Assembly (NCBI RefSeq): GCF_001311195.1
Contig: NZ_BBAJ01000022.1
Span: 1-32,505 of the forward strand
Length of the DNA: 32,505 bases
Reading direction: 5' to 3'
Source of the DNA: Lacticaseibacillus camelliae DSM 22697 = JCM 13995
GTDB lineage: Bacteria; Bacillota; Bacilli; Lactobacillales; Lactobacillaceae
This document shows, piece by piece, positions 1 to 10,072 of the stretch. Position numbers and translations under genes: made by a program. The notes beneath the pieces were generated by a model. That model ran no database searches, had not been told where the DNA came from, and saw only the letters and a list, made by a program, of their open reading frames with translations. Position 1 is the first letter of the stretch, and each line of letters starts with the position of its first letter.

Positions 1-190
1 AAAATTGAGGCGCTGTTTTCACCGCGGCTTGCGCATCCGCTGGTGTCAAGCTTTTCGGTGCAGGTTGCGGTTGTTGCGTCTTCGCCGTTGTGGCAGCATC
101 CACTGAGACCCCTTGCGCCGGTGCTGCAAGACCAACGGCCCCAGCAAGCAAAGCAGCCCCAGCAAGCCCTACCATCCTGTTCTTTTCCAT
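1..190 (-). CDS. Secreted protein, N-terminal fragment
   Basis: Reading left from the ATG at 190 gives 63 residues before the window ends. The N-terminus looks like a classical Sec signal peptide: charged start MEKNRM, a Gly/Ala/Leu-rich hydrophobic core at about residues 7-23, and an Ala-Pro-Ala motif (23-25) that would suit signal peptidase I. The mature part begins with a Thr/Gln/Pro/Lys-rich stretch that looks like a flexible linker. A strong ribosome binding site GGAGGAGG lies 8 bases before the ATG, which fixes the start. The catalytic or binding part lies outside the window, so I cannot name a family. It is transcribed in the same direction as the thiN operon but is separated from it by a terminator. 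Confidence 0.75.
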   Translation of the reverse strand, partial: MEKNRMVGLAGAALLAGAVGLAAPAQGVSVDAATTAKTQQPQPAPKSLTPADAQAAVKTAPQF

Positions 191-222
191 CACAATTGCC
201 TCCTCCAAGATTCAAATACACA

Positions 223-252
223 ATTATCATACCATTTAATTAAATAGGTGAA
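223..252 (-). promoter_or_regulatory. Promoter of the secreted-protein gene, with palindrome
   Basis: On the minus strand, TTCACC (-35, 247-252) and GATAAT (-10, 223-228) are 18 bases apart. The spacer contains a perfect 12-bp palindrome, ATTTAATTAAAT (234-245), which could be a repressor site or simply AT-rich promoter DNA. Confidence 0.45.
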
Positions 253-316
253 CCATTTGTTGCCGCTTTTATCCATATAGTGGTTGATCAGCCTCAACCA
301 ATCCCTGACTGTACAT

Positions 317-348
317 CAAAAGCCCACCTGAGCATTCCTCAGGTGGGC
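317..348 (-). terminator. Rho-independent terminator of the coaBC-thiN operon
   Basis: A perfect 11-bp stem (GCCCACCTGAG and its complement, loop of 5, 322-348) is followed on the minus strand by TTTTGAT. It lies 20 bases after the thiN stop codon and closes the long leftward operon. Confidence 0.85.
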
Positions 349-369
349 AATTAAACATGATTCATATTT

Positions 370-1034
370 TTAGTTGTCGGTCTGCTGCCCGTTTCGATCA
401 CGGCTGTATACTACCGCCACGATGCCGGACTGCCAACTGATCGTCACGGGTTGTTGGCCCAGAAATTCGTTGGACGCCCAGGAAAACGGTGTCATGCTCG
501 ACCAGTCCTTGAGCGGATACTTGGCGCCGGCAATGTTCAGCCGTTCGATCCCCGTCAGCGGCACAATGCCCAGGTACGGGTAATCCGGCTGGGCGGGCAG
601 CTCATGCGTGCCGCCGCGGTAGAACTGGACCCAATTCTGTGCATCAAGCATTTCAATCTGCTCCGTCCAGTTTTGAAACCGGAGCTCGGTCGGCAGAAAC
701 AAGTTGGAAAGAAAATGGTCCAGCCGGCCCCCCGTGGCGCCAATCAGCCGCACCCGAGCGGCACCAGCCTTAAACGCCAGACGCACGGCCATTTCCGTAT
801 CCGTCTCATCCTTCTCGGGTTTAGCAGTGTGCAGCTCAGCCACGCGACGTTTGACCTGGCCAAATTCAGACGCCGTCAGCGAATCAAAATCCCCAACGGC
901 AAACTGCGGCGTGATGCCGGCCTGAAGCAAGTGCAGGTCCCACGGTCAACGCCGACCCAAGTGCCGGCTAACTTTTGCCAGTCGTGCGGCAGCAAGCCCA
1001 CCGGCCCGCCGACCATCAGATTCATCAGCGTCAT
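370..1034 (-). CDS. thiN: Thiamine pyrophosphokinase (frame broken)
   Basis: Transfers pyrophosphate from ATP to thiamine, giving the cofactor thiamine pyrophosphate in the cytoplasm. Repaired length is about 221 aa, normal for the ThiN family. The conserved acidic substrate-binding motif GDFDSL and the following E-K-D-E-T-D-T-E segment are clear, as is the later GATGGRLDHFLSN motif. The start is the ATG at 1034, which overlaps the rpe stop codon (ATGA), so it is translationally coupled to rpe; ATG 1025 is in the same frame. One frame break at about 939-941 separates the first ~32 residues (ending VGVDRG) from the rest; one extra G restores DRGDLHLLQAG. Last gene of the operon before the terminator at 317-348. 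Function is secure by motif; the break is probably a sequence error. Confidence 0.88.
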
Positions 1035-1683
1035 TTGCCGGCCGCCCGCAGCTTGCTGATCTGCTTGGCCGGCGACTCGCCTTCAGAAAAGACGAACGAC
1101 CCTGCGACAAAAATATCCGCGCCGGCTTGGCAACGGCACTGATGGTCTGGTCACTGATTCCGCCGTCGACCTCGATGGTGAAAGCTAAGTTGCGTTCAGT
1201 CCGCAGCTTAGCCAGCCGCGCCACCTTGTCCGCCATTGCGGGCAAAAAGGCCTGGCCACCAAAGCCGGGATTAACCGTCATGATCAGCACCTGGTCAACA
1301 ATCGGCAGCACTTCTTCGACTGCGCTCAAACTGGTGCCGGGGTTAACGACCACGCCGGCCTTGACCCCGTGGTCGTGGATCAGCTGCATGGCCCGGTAAA
1401 TGTGCGATGTGGCTTCGACGTGGACCAGGAGCGTATCGGCACCGGCCTTAGCAAACGCCGGGATCCAGGCCTCCGGATTATCGACCATCATGTGCACATC
1501 GAGCGGCAGCGAGGTCACTGGTCGAATGGCCGCAACCATCCCCGGCCCAAACGTCAAATTCGGCACGAAATGCCCGTCCATCACGTCGATGTGGATCATG
1601 TCGGCGCCGCCTTCCTGTACGGTGCGGATATCCCGCGCCAGGTTGGCAAAGTCTGCACTCAAAATAGAGGGTGCAATTTTCAT
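1031..1683 (-). CDS. rpe: Ribulose-phosphate 3-epimerase (frame broken)
   Basis: Interconverts D-ribulose 5-phosphate and D-xylulose 5-phosphate in the pentose phosphate pathway. The protein starts MKIAPSILSADF, the typical first strand of this TIM barrel. Metal and catalytic residues sit in IHIDVMDGHFVPN and LDVHMMV, and the phosphate loop in MTVNPGFGGQ and EVDGGI. Repaired length is 217 aa, usual for the family. The start ATG at 1683 has AAAGGGAG eight bases upstream. A break near 1126 (one G lost in AAGGCC) shifts the last ~35 residues; repair gives ...AKAGADIFVAGS and a TGA at 1031-1033 overlapping the thiN start. An apparent in-frame read-through from rsgA into rpe is produced by a separate error at 1721. 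Confidence 0.92.
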
Positions 1684-1699
1684 CGCCAAAACTCCCTTT

Positions 1700-2609
1700 C
1701 TAATTCTTCTGGTAGATGGGCCGTTTGCCTCAAGTTCAGCCCGAAACTGCATGTAGTCATCGTAGCGGCTTTGCATGATGGTGCCCGCCGCAACTGCCGT
1801 CTTCACCGCGCAGCCCGGCTCCTTGGCGTGCTGGCAAGACCGAAACTTGCACTGATCAGCCAGTTGCACAAACTCTGGGAACCGGTCGCGCAACTCATCG
1901 AGGGTGACATCCAGCAGGCCAAGTGAGGAAAAGCCTGGCGTGTCGGCGACCAGCCCACCGTCCGCAATAAACAGCTCGGTGGTACGGGTCGTGTGCTTGC
2001 CCCGATTCAGTGCCTGGGAGATCTCCCCCGTGGCCAGCTTGAGCCTGGCACAAGGTGGTTGATCAGCGTCGACTTGCCAGCTCCGGTTTGGCCAGTAAAA
2101 ATGGTCAGCTTATCCTTGAATGAGGCGCGCACCGCCGCCAGTGTCGCGGCTTCAAACGGCGGCACACTCGCAAACGTCGCGTACCCGATCTGTTCATAGC
2201 CCGCCAGCGCTGCCTGAATTTCTTCCAGCCGCGCTGGGGCCACCAGATCGGTTTTTGTCAGGTAAATCTCGGCATGGATCTGTTTGCCTTCTAGGTACAC
2301 GAGAAAACGGTCCAGCAGGTTCAACGAAAAATCCGGCTGAGCGGCGGCCACGACTAGGATCGCCTGATCGATATTCGCCACCGGCGGGCGCACCAACGCG
2401 TTCAGCCGCGGCTTTAACCGCAGCAAGTAGCTTCGTCATCGGTGCCGACCCCTGGCGCAAATTCGGCAAAATCTCCGACCAGCGGGGAAATTTTTTGGTT
2501 ACGCAGGTTGCCGCGACCGCGAGTGCGGTACACGGTGCCGTCAACGGCGATGTCGTAAAAGCCGCTCACCTGCCGGATAATGCGCCCGGTTTTTTTCGTT
2601 AGTCGCCAC
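1700..2609 (-). CDS. rsgA: Ribosome small-subunit GTPase RsgA (four frame breaks)
   Basis: Circularly permuted GTPase that checks late maturation of the 30S subunit. Order seen after repair: N-terminal OB fold ([25 protein letters not shown]), G4 motif LTKTDLV, then P-loop [14 protein letters not shown], then the zinc-binding C-terminal part with C-x5-C-x2-H-x5-C ([15 protein letters not shown]). Repaired length is 303 aa. The start is GTG at 2609 with GGAGG nine bases upstream, overlapping the prkC stop. Breaks: an A-run of 7 instead of 6 at 2590-2596, and single G losses near 2430, 2044 and 1721. Repair of the last gives the end NGPIYQKN and a TAG at 1700-1702, just before the rpe ribosome binding site. 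Association with prkC/stp and rpe is standard in Firmicutes. Confidence 0.9.
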
Positions 2610-4624
2610 TGATATTATCCTCCGATTGCACGACGCTGCCGTTATTTTCGATCCGGTACGCGCCCGTTTGGCCGTTCTTCAGCGTGAAGTTCAGCGTGAT
2701 GCTTTGGTTGGCAGTGATGGTCATGGTCTTGTAAACCGACCCTAGGCTGTGCGTGCTGTCCTGCAAGTAAATGGTGATCTTATTGGCAGTGTCACTGCTT
2801 GATGAGTCACTGTCCGAGGTGCTAGTGCCGATGGCACGTACTCCAGCGCCACTGTCCGGGTCGCCGTCTTAGTGGTGTCACTCGACGCGCTGCTCGAACT
2901 GGACGCACTGGCCGGGTCTTTGCCCTTCGAGAAGGTCACATTGAGCGTGTCCCCACGGTGCAGGTCGCTGCCTGCCTGAGGATCCTGACTGATCAGCTGA
3001 CCGGAAGCCACACTGTCGTTGTAGGCCGTGTCGATTTTCAGCACCATGCCATGAGTGCTGGCCCATGCACTGACCTGATCTTCAGTTTGCCCAGAAAAGT
3101 CGGGCATGGCGAACGTCGCGGAACCACTGGAAACCGTGAAGGTGATCGTTTGTCCGCTTGGGACCACACTGGTGCCAGCATCCAAACTCTGCGCCATGAT
3201 TTCCCCTGCAGGGATATCGACACTGGTCCGGCGCTTACGCTTGACCGTGAAGCCGGCCTTCTCCAGCCGCGCTTTAATGGTCGCGTACTCATCCCCGACG
3301 TAATCCTCAAGTTGATACTTTTTATCGCCGGAACTGACCACAATGTCCACGCTACTGCCGGCTTTGACCGTGCTGCCGGCGTCCGGGTCGGATTCAATGA
3401 CCCGGTTCTTGGCGACCTTGCTGGAGGCACGCTTGGTCTCCTTGCCCAGCTCCAGGTTGGCCGCTTCAAGGGCACTTTCAGCCTGGGTGCGACTCATCCC
3501 ACTGAGCATGGGCACGGTGGCCTCTTTGCTGCCACCGGTCAGGGACAGGACGACAAACAAGATGATTGCCGCCACAATGACCCCGGCCAGCACAAACGGC
3601 CAGTACTTCCGCCAGCCGTGCTTGCCCGCCTGCTTGGGCCGTTTCTGGCTGCTGTCATCAGGCGATGCGGTTTCCCGCGTGGTCGGCGCCGTCGTGGCCG
3701 CCTGCACCTGCTGCTCGGCTGCAGTCGAGCCGACCATCGGCATGACCTTGGTCTCGTCAAGGTCGGTTGCGTCCGGCACAAACTTTTCCTCATGGGCGCG
3801 CGCCGGGGACAGCGAGGTCTTCAGGTCGGCCGCCATGGCGTCAGCGAGGTGTAACGATTGGCCGGGTCCTTGGCGGTGGCTTTCAGCACCACGTTCTCCA
3901 AGGCTTGGGGAATGCGCGGGTCAAACTCGCGAACACTCGGCATGTCCTCTTGGAAGTGCTTAAGGGCGATGGACACCGCCGAGTCGCCTTCAAACGGCAC
4001 GGTGCCGGTCAGCATCTCGAATAAGATGATCCCCAGCGCGTAGATGTCGCTTTGCTTGGTCGGCATGCTGCCGCGGGCCTGCTCCGGGCTCAGGTAATGC
4101 ACGGAGCCCAGGAGCGAGTTGGTTTGAGTCATCGAGTTGTCCGACAGCGCCACGGCAATACCAAAATCAGTGATTTTTGCGTTGCCGTCCTGGTCGATCA
4201 TGATGTTTTGCGGCTTCAGATCGCGGTGAATGATGTTGTGATCATGCGCCACCTGAATGCCGGCGAGGATCTGTTCCATGATGTCGATCACGCGCTGGTA
4301 CGGAATGGGAAAATGCTCGACGATGTACTTTTTCAGGTCAGAGCCGCGGACGTATTCCATGACCAAGTACTGCTGGTCGTTGCTTTCGCCGACATCGTAA
4401 ATCGACACAATGTTCGGGTGGACCAGCTCGGTGGTCGCCATCGCCTCGCGCTGGAAGCGGCGCTTGGTGTCGGGATCATTTTGCAGGTCGAGGCGCAGCA
4501 CCTTGACGGCCACGTCGCGGTCCAAAATCAGGTCATGCGCCAGGTAAACATTGGCCATGCCCCCTTCGCCCAGAGTTTTGAGCAGCTTGTAACGCTCGTT
4601 CAAAATGTAGCCAGGTTCGATCAC
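2599..4624 (-). CDS. prkC: PASTA-domain Ser/Thr protein kinase (frame broken)
   Basis: Membrane kinase that senses cell-wall fragments or lipid II and phosphorylates cytoplasmic targets. Repaired length is about 675 aa. The kinase domain lies at about residues 11-270: Gly loop GEGGMA (19-24), Lys41 in AVKVL, catalytic HRDLKPQN (Asp135), DFG at 153-155 and activation segment SPEQARG. A Thr/Ser/Gln-rich juxtamembrane region follows, then one membrane helix (about 342-363) and three extracellular PASTA repeats of about 65 residues. After a Ser-rich linker comes an extra C-terminal domain of about 75 residues. The start is GTG at 4624 overlapping the stp stop (GTGA), with GGAGG upstream. Breaks near 3839 (between kinase and juxtamembrane region) and near 2828 (Ser-rich linker) are each one lost G. 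The symbol pknB is also used. Confidence 0.93.
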
Positions 4625-5363
4625 GGCTGCTCCCTCCAATCCTGATGAATGATCAAAGCGGAGATGTTATCGGGCCCACCGGCTGCGTTGGCCATGTCGA
4701 TCAGCTGCTGGGCTTTTGCCCCGAGCGGCTGGCTGCCGCCGATCACCTTGGCGATTGCGGCGTCTTTGACCTGTTTCGTCAGCCCATCGGAGCACAGCAG
4801 CAGATAATCGTCGTACTCCATGTCGTAGATCGTCACATCGGCATCGACGTCTTCGAACACGCCAAGGCTGCGCGTGATGACGTTGCGCTGAGGAAATTTT
4901 TCGGCTTCCTCGCGCGTCAGCTCGCCGCGGCGCACCAATTCATTGACCAGCGAGTGATCCTCGGTGATCTGAATGAGGCGGTCGTGGCGATACAAATAAG
5001 CCCGTGAATCGCCAATGTTGGCGACCACAAAGCGCGAGCCTGAGATGATGACGGCGACCAGCGTCGTGCCCATCCCCGTGAGATCGGCAAAGTGCTGCGC
5101 CTTTTCCAGGATCACCGAGTTTTCCTGCTGCAGCTCAAAAATGAGCCACCGCACAATTTTTTCCACATCAGTGTTCTGCGTGGCTTCAAAGGCGTGACCT
5201 AGGTGAGAGACGGCCATTTCCGAGGCGACATCGCCGCCTTGGTGGCGCCCATGCCGTCGGCAACAATCGCCAGCGTTACGCCGGCAGTGTTCGCAAACAG
5301 CCCCACGTAGTCCTGATTATTTGGCCGCTTCCGGCCGATGTCTGTCCGATAGGTGTATTCCAT
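4621..5363 (-). CDS. stp: PP2C-type Ser/Thr phosphatase (frame broken)
   Basis: Manganese-dependent phosphatase that reverses phosphorylation by the neighbouring PASTA kinase. Length is 247 aa after repair. The PPM motifs appear in order: [11 protein letters not shown] near the N-terminus, [41 protein letters not shown] and [11 protein letters not shown]; the metal-binding aspartates are all present. Start ATG at 5363 has GTAGGA upstream and follows rsmB by nine bases; the stop overlaps the kinase start, implying coupled translation. One G is lost near 5246, right after VADGMGG, so the first 39 residues are in another frame. Also called prpC or pppL. Confidence 0.92.
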
Positions 5364-5372
5364 AAGATCGTC

Positions 5373-6709
5373 CTACTTTCGCACGAAGCTGGCAATGAAA
5401 AAGCCGTCCGTGCCGTAATCGTCGGGAAAAAGTTGCAGGGCCGGCGCGTTGTGCGCCCGGTCAAGCGGCCGGTCAACTTTGACCGGCACCTGCACGTACT
5501 CCGGGTGCGCGGCCAAAAAGCTTTCGACCACGCCCTGGTTTTCCTCTGTCACCATGGTACACGTACTGTAGGTCAAGCGTCCATTCACTTTTAGTAAAGG
5601 TGCAACCGCGCTCAGCAGCGCCAACTGGATCTTGGGTAGGTTCACCAGGTCCTCAGGGTGCTTGCTGTAGCGAATCTCCGGTTTGCGCCGCAGCAGGCCT
5701 AGCCCTGAGCATGGCGCATCGACCAAGATGCGGTCAAAGCTTGCCGCCGCAAAATGGGCACCGGCTTCGCGTGCGTCCATCTGCGTTGCGTGCACGCGGT
5801 CTTCAAGGCCCAGGCGCTTGGCGTTTTGCTCGATCAGGCGCACCTTATGGGGATGCAGATCGAGCGCCACGACCTCACCGCCCTGGGCGGGATCTAGGTA
5901 CTGCGCGATGTGCGTGGTTTTGCCGCCTGGGGCCGCGCAGGCGTCCAGCACGCGGCTGCTCGGCTGCACGTCGAGACTCGGCGCCACAAGCATGGAGCTT
6001 TCGTCCTGAATCGTGTACAGCCCGTCCGCAAACTCAGCAGTGCCAGCCAGGTGCCCGCCGTCGGCTACGAGGCCAACCGGCGTCAGCGCGCTTTCGCGAA
6101 TACTCGGAAACTCGGGTTCCAGGGCTTCGGCAACTGCTGCCGGGGTCGCCTTCGTGGTGTTGACACGCAGCGATGCGCCGGCCGGCTGATCGATCGTCTT
6201 AAAAATCGACTCGGTTTTCTCCGCCCCCAGCTGGCAGATCAGCTTGGCCGTCAGCCACTCCGGCACGCTGTACGTGATCGACAGGCGCTTAGCGACCGGC
6301 TCGATTTTGGTCAGGTCCGGGACCTCGCTGCGTTGTAAGTGCCGCAAAATCGCCGTGACGTACTGACCGATGCCGAGATTGCCCATTTTCTTAGCGATCT
6401 TGGTCGACTCGTTGAAAATGGCGCGCGCCGGGATCCGGTCCAGATAGACGAGCTGGTAAACAGCGGTTTGGAGCAGGACGTGGACCCACGGGTCGAGCTT
6501 GCGATCGCGCACGAAGGGCTTGAGGTAGTAATCCAGCGTGATCCCATGCTGGATGACCCCGTAGACAATGTTGGTCGTGAGCGCCGCATCGCGCTCGCTG
6601 AGGTCACTTTTCTTCAGCTGCGCGTCCAGCGCCAGATTGGCGTAACTGCCTTGGTGGTGACGCGGGTCAGAATGTTAACGGCGACGGTACGCGGATCAGT
6701 TTTCGGCAA
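5373..6709 (-). CDS. rsmB: 16S rRNA (cytosine-967-C5) methyltransferase (frame broken)
   Basis: Methylates C967 of 16S rRNA with S-adenosylmethionine. Repaired length is 445 aa, normal. The N-terminal third is the NusB-like helical RNA-binding domain (VYGVIQHGITLDYYL). The Rossmann methyltransferase part has DACAAPGGKTTHIA (SAM loop), the DAPCSG motif with one catalytic cysteine and TYSTCTM with the second, as in the RsmB/NOP2 family. The best start is TTG at 6709, overlapping the end of fmt, with AAGGAG nine bases upstream. One G is lost near 6649 (AAGGGCAG read as AAGGCAG), shifting the first ~20 residues. The C-terminus ends FFIASFVRK. Confidence 0.92.
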
Positions 6710-7643
6710 TGATTTGGTCTCCTTCTTGAATGCTGCGGCCAGCCCCGTTTAAAAACGCGGCGATGGGTTGCTTGCCCTTGCCCGCCGGCTGCAGCTGATT
6801 GATGGCAAACGTCGTCCCCGCACCGGCCGCCACGACTAGGCGTTTTTTTGCTGCGTTCGACCACGATGCCGGGCTGGGCGTCAGTGGTCGAAGCCAGCGG
6901 CGTGATCGCCCACAGCTTCACGCGCTCGCCCATCAGCGTCACCCAGCCGCCGATTTCAGGCCGCAGTGCGCGCACCCAGTTGTCGAGCTGATCCGCGGTT
7001 AAAGTGATATCCAGGTGCTCCTGGTCCTTGCTGATGGTCGGCGAGAACGTGACTTGCGCTTCGTCTTGCGGAATCGGCTGTTCACCGGCAATGATGGCCG
7101 GCAGTTTTTTTTCATCAACAGGTCCCGGCCGACCAGGCTGAGCTTATCAAACACGGTGCCAGTGTCGTCCGCGCGCGTCAGCGGAATGGCCGTTTGCGCC
7201 CACATGCCCCCGGCATCCATTTTCTTGACCATCTGGATCAGCGTGACGCCGGTTTCTTTGTCGCCGTTGATGATGCTGTACTGAATCGGCGCGCCACCGC
7301 GATACTTGGGCAGCAGTGAGCCATGGACGTTGACGGCCGTGATCTTGGCCGCGTTCAGGAACTTGGTCGGCAAGAACTGGCCGTATGCCGCAGTGATGAT
7401 CAGATCCGGCGCAAGCGCGATTGCTTCGGCCAGCTCGGGACTGCCCCCAAGCTTTTTCGGCTGCAGGACTTTCACGCCCAACTTGACGGCGGCTTGCTTC
7501 ACCGGCGACTGGGTCAGCTTCTGCTTGCGGCCCACGGGACGATCCGGCTGGGTGACGACGGCCAGAACATCATAGTCCTTGGCGACGGCTTCTAAGATCG
7601 GCACGGCAAACTGCGGCGTGCCCATAAAAATTACACTAGTCAT
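6696..7643 (-). CDS. fmt: Methionyl-tRNA formyltransferase (two frame breaks)
   Basis: Formylates initiator Met-tRNA using 10-formyl-tetrahydrofolate. The N-terminus MTSVIFMGTPQFAVPIL is the classic Fmt start, followed by the catalytic SLLPKYRGGAPIQYSI segment (Asn and His just before it) and GVTLIQMVKKMDAGG. The C-terminal OB-like tRNA-binding domain is recovered after repair (WVRALRPEIGGW to the end QIIAEN). Length is 314-315 aa. Breaks: an A-run of 8 at 7105-7112, after LLMK, where 6 or 9 is needed, and an A-run of 7 at 6843-6849, after ERSK, where 6 fits. The ATG at 7643 has AAGGAG five bases upstream. Confidence 0.92.
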
Positions 7644-7652
7644 ATAGTCTCC

Positions 7653-10072
7653 TTAAATGAATGTCAGCGGCTCTTTGTCGATGCCGACAAAATAGCCGTT
7701 GCGCGTCCCGACCTGAGTTTCGTCCAAAATCTTGGTTAGCGTCTGGTCGAGCTGCGGCTCTTGTTTATACTTGATCACCAGTTGGTAAATGTAACGGTTC
7801 TTGAGCCGGGCGATTGGCCCCGGCGTCGGCCCCAGCAGGACCGCGGACGCGGACAGCGTGTCGGTCAGCTGCTTGGCAAGTTGGTAGATCAGCTTGGCCG
7901 CGGCCTCCTCCTGCTGGTGGCTGACCGTCACCTTGGTGGTGAAGTAGTACGGCGGGTAATCGCCGCGGTGGCGGATCGCCATCTCTTGACGGAAGAAGCC
8001 CTCGTAGTTTTGCGCCTGTGCGTACTGAATCGCGTAATGGTCGGGGTTGAAGGTTTGAACGAACACCTCCCCCGGCTTGTCGGCCCGACCGGCCCGGCCG
8101 GAGACCTGCGTCAGCAAGTCGAACGTGCGCTCGCTGGCGCGAAAATCCGGCATGCCCAGGCCGGTGTCGGCGTTGATGACGCCAACCAGCGTGACGTCAG
8201 GAAAGTCCAGCCCCTTGGCGATCATCTGGGTGCCGAGCAGAATGTCGGCCTCGTGTGCGCCAAACGCCGCAAGGATTTTTTTTCGTGGCCACCCTTGCGG
8301 CGCGTGGTGTCAACGTCCATGCGCAGCACCCGCGCGGCCGGCAAGAGCTGATTCAGACTGGCCTCGACCTTTTCGGTACCCGTGCCGTAGTAACGGATCT
8401 TGCGCGACCCGCAGCTCGGGCAGACGGTCGGGATCGGTTCCTCGTGGCCGCAGTAGTGGCAGCGCAGCGTGTGCGTGTCCATGTGCAGCGTCAGGCTGAT
8501 GTCGCAGTTGGGACACTGCACCCGGTAGCCACATTCGCGGCACATCACAAAGCTGGAAAAGCCCCGTTTGTTGAGCAGCAGCACGCTTTGCTCGTGGCGA
8601 TCAAGTCGCAGCTGCAAGGCATCAAGCAAAGCCTTGGAAAAATCGTCCTTGCCCCCCTGCTTGTACGCCTCACGCATGTCCACAATGTGCACTTGCGGCA
8701 GCGGCTGACGATTGATCCGGCTTGGCAGCCTCAGCAAAGTATACACGCCTTTTTCGGCGCGAGCACGCGATTCCAAGCTTGGCGTGGCCGACCCCAGCAC
8801 CACTGGCGCCCCAAACGTTGCGGCGCGGTGTAAGATCACGTCGCGGGCATGGTAGCGCGGCGCATCATCCTGTTTGTAGGAGGTTTCGTGCTCCTCGTCA
8901 ATGATGAACACACCGATGTTGGTCAACGGCGCAAACGCGGCCGACCGTGCGCCCACGACGACCTGCGCCTCGCCGCGCTGAATGCGCCGCCACTCATCAA
9001 ACTTCTCGCCTTCGGAAAGACCCGAGTGCATGACCGCCACTTCGCGGCCAAAGCGGCCCTTGACGCGGTGGACCATTTGCGGTGTCAGCGCGATTTCAGG
9101 CACCAGCATCATCGCGTTGCGGCCTTCCTTGAGCGCCTGAGCGATGACTTGAAGGTACACCTCAGTTTTGCCCGAACCGGTGACCCCTTCAAGCAGAAAA
9201 GTGGTGGGCTGCTTGCTGGTGACCGCAGCGTCCACCGTCTTGACCACTTTGGCTTGGTCAGGTGTGAGCGTCAGCGGCTGAGTCCGCTCGCCGTGATCGA
9301 GATCATCGTAAGGCGCACGGTAGACTTCACGCGCGTCCAAACGCAGCCAGCCCTTCTTGGCGGCCGCGTGAACCGCCGCGCGGTCAACGTCGCCATTGTT
9401 GACGGCTGCGGTCAAGGCCGGCTCTGTGCCGCCGTTGACCCATGTGCGCAGCGCCGTGATCACTTGGAGCTGCTTGGTCGCATTGGCGCGGACGCTTTGG
9501 CGCAAGGCGGCGTACTCAGACGCAGTTTTCAGCGGAACGATATACTGTTCCGTTTTGACCTTGGCCCGGTCCTTACGCGCATAGTGCAGCGTCAAGGCTC
9601 CCTGGTCGATCAGCCGCATCACTTGTGCCGACACGCTCGCCTCGGTGTGGCTGTCCAGCACCAGGCGGTCCTGACCGGCCAGCAGCGCCTGCGCCTCCGC
9701 CGTGGGGTTGGCGCTCAGTGACACGCTTTTGATGGTATCAACTTTCAGCATCGCCGGCAGCATGGTTTGAATACATGTGATCCAAAACGCGTACGTGGTT
9801 TGCGCCAGCCAGTGAGACAAGGCCAGCGTCTCCTGATTCATCACCGGCGCGTAATCGAGTGCAGCAAGAATCGGCTTGAGCTCACCATCAAAGTCGGCGT
9901 GATCCGCCAGGGCGACGACCATGCCCGAAACTTCACGCTTGCCCTGACCAAACTGGACCCACACGCGCATCCCCGGCTGGATGCGCTCCTCAAGCGCCTG
10001 CGGAATGGCGTAATCAAATGGCCGGTCCGTTTGCATGGTCGGCACGTCAACAATAACTTTGGCTACCTTCAT
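7653..10072 (-). CDS. priA: Primosomal replication-restart helicase PriA (frame broken)
   Basis: 3' to 5' helicase that reloads the replisome at collapsed forks. Length is about 805 aa. The N-terminal fork-binding domain starts MKVAKVIVDVPT. Walker A is GVTGSGKTEVYL, the DExH box is DEEH, and the zinc-binding insertion has four C-x2-C pairs (CRECGYRVQCPNC, then CHYC and CPSC). The helicase C-terminal motifs (GTQMIAKGLDFP, VSGRAGRADKPGEV) lie after a frame break. That break is an A-run of 8 at 8276-8283, where 6 (HEKILAAFG) or 9 would keep the frame. Start ATG at 10072 overlaps the coaBC stop (ATGA) and has AGGAGG seven bases upstream. Confidence 0.94.

Noticed and set aside
1424-1926. Plus-strand frames opposite rpe and the end of rsgA
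   Set aside because: Antisense shadows of conserved enzymes.
2958-3854. Long open frame on the plus strand opposite prkC (about 298 codons)
   Set aside because: It lies antisense to clear PASTA/kinase coding sequence, has no family signature and no ribosome binding site. Long antisense frames are expected in high-GC genes.
8276-8283. Programmed slippage on A-runs (as in some reduced symbionts)
   Set aside because: A-runs of 6 to 8 are intact and in frame elsewhere (stp near 5155, miaA at 31127-31134), and half of the breaks are in GG doublets that do not slip.
8849-9721. Long plus-strand open frame opposite priA (290 codons)
   Set aside because: Shadow of the conserved priA helicase; its composition is Arg/His/Leu-rich, as in reverse-frame translations.
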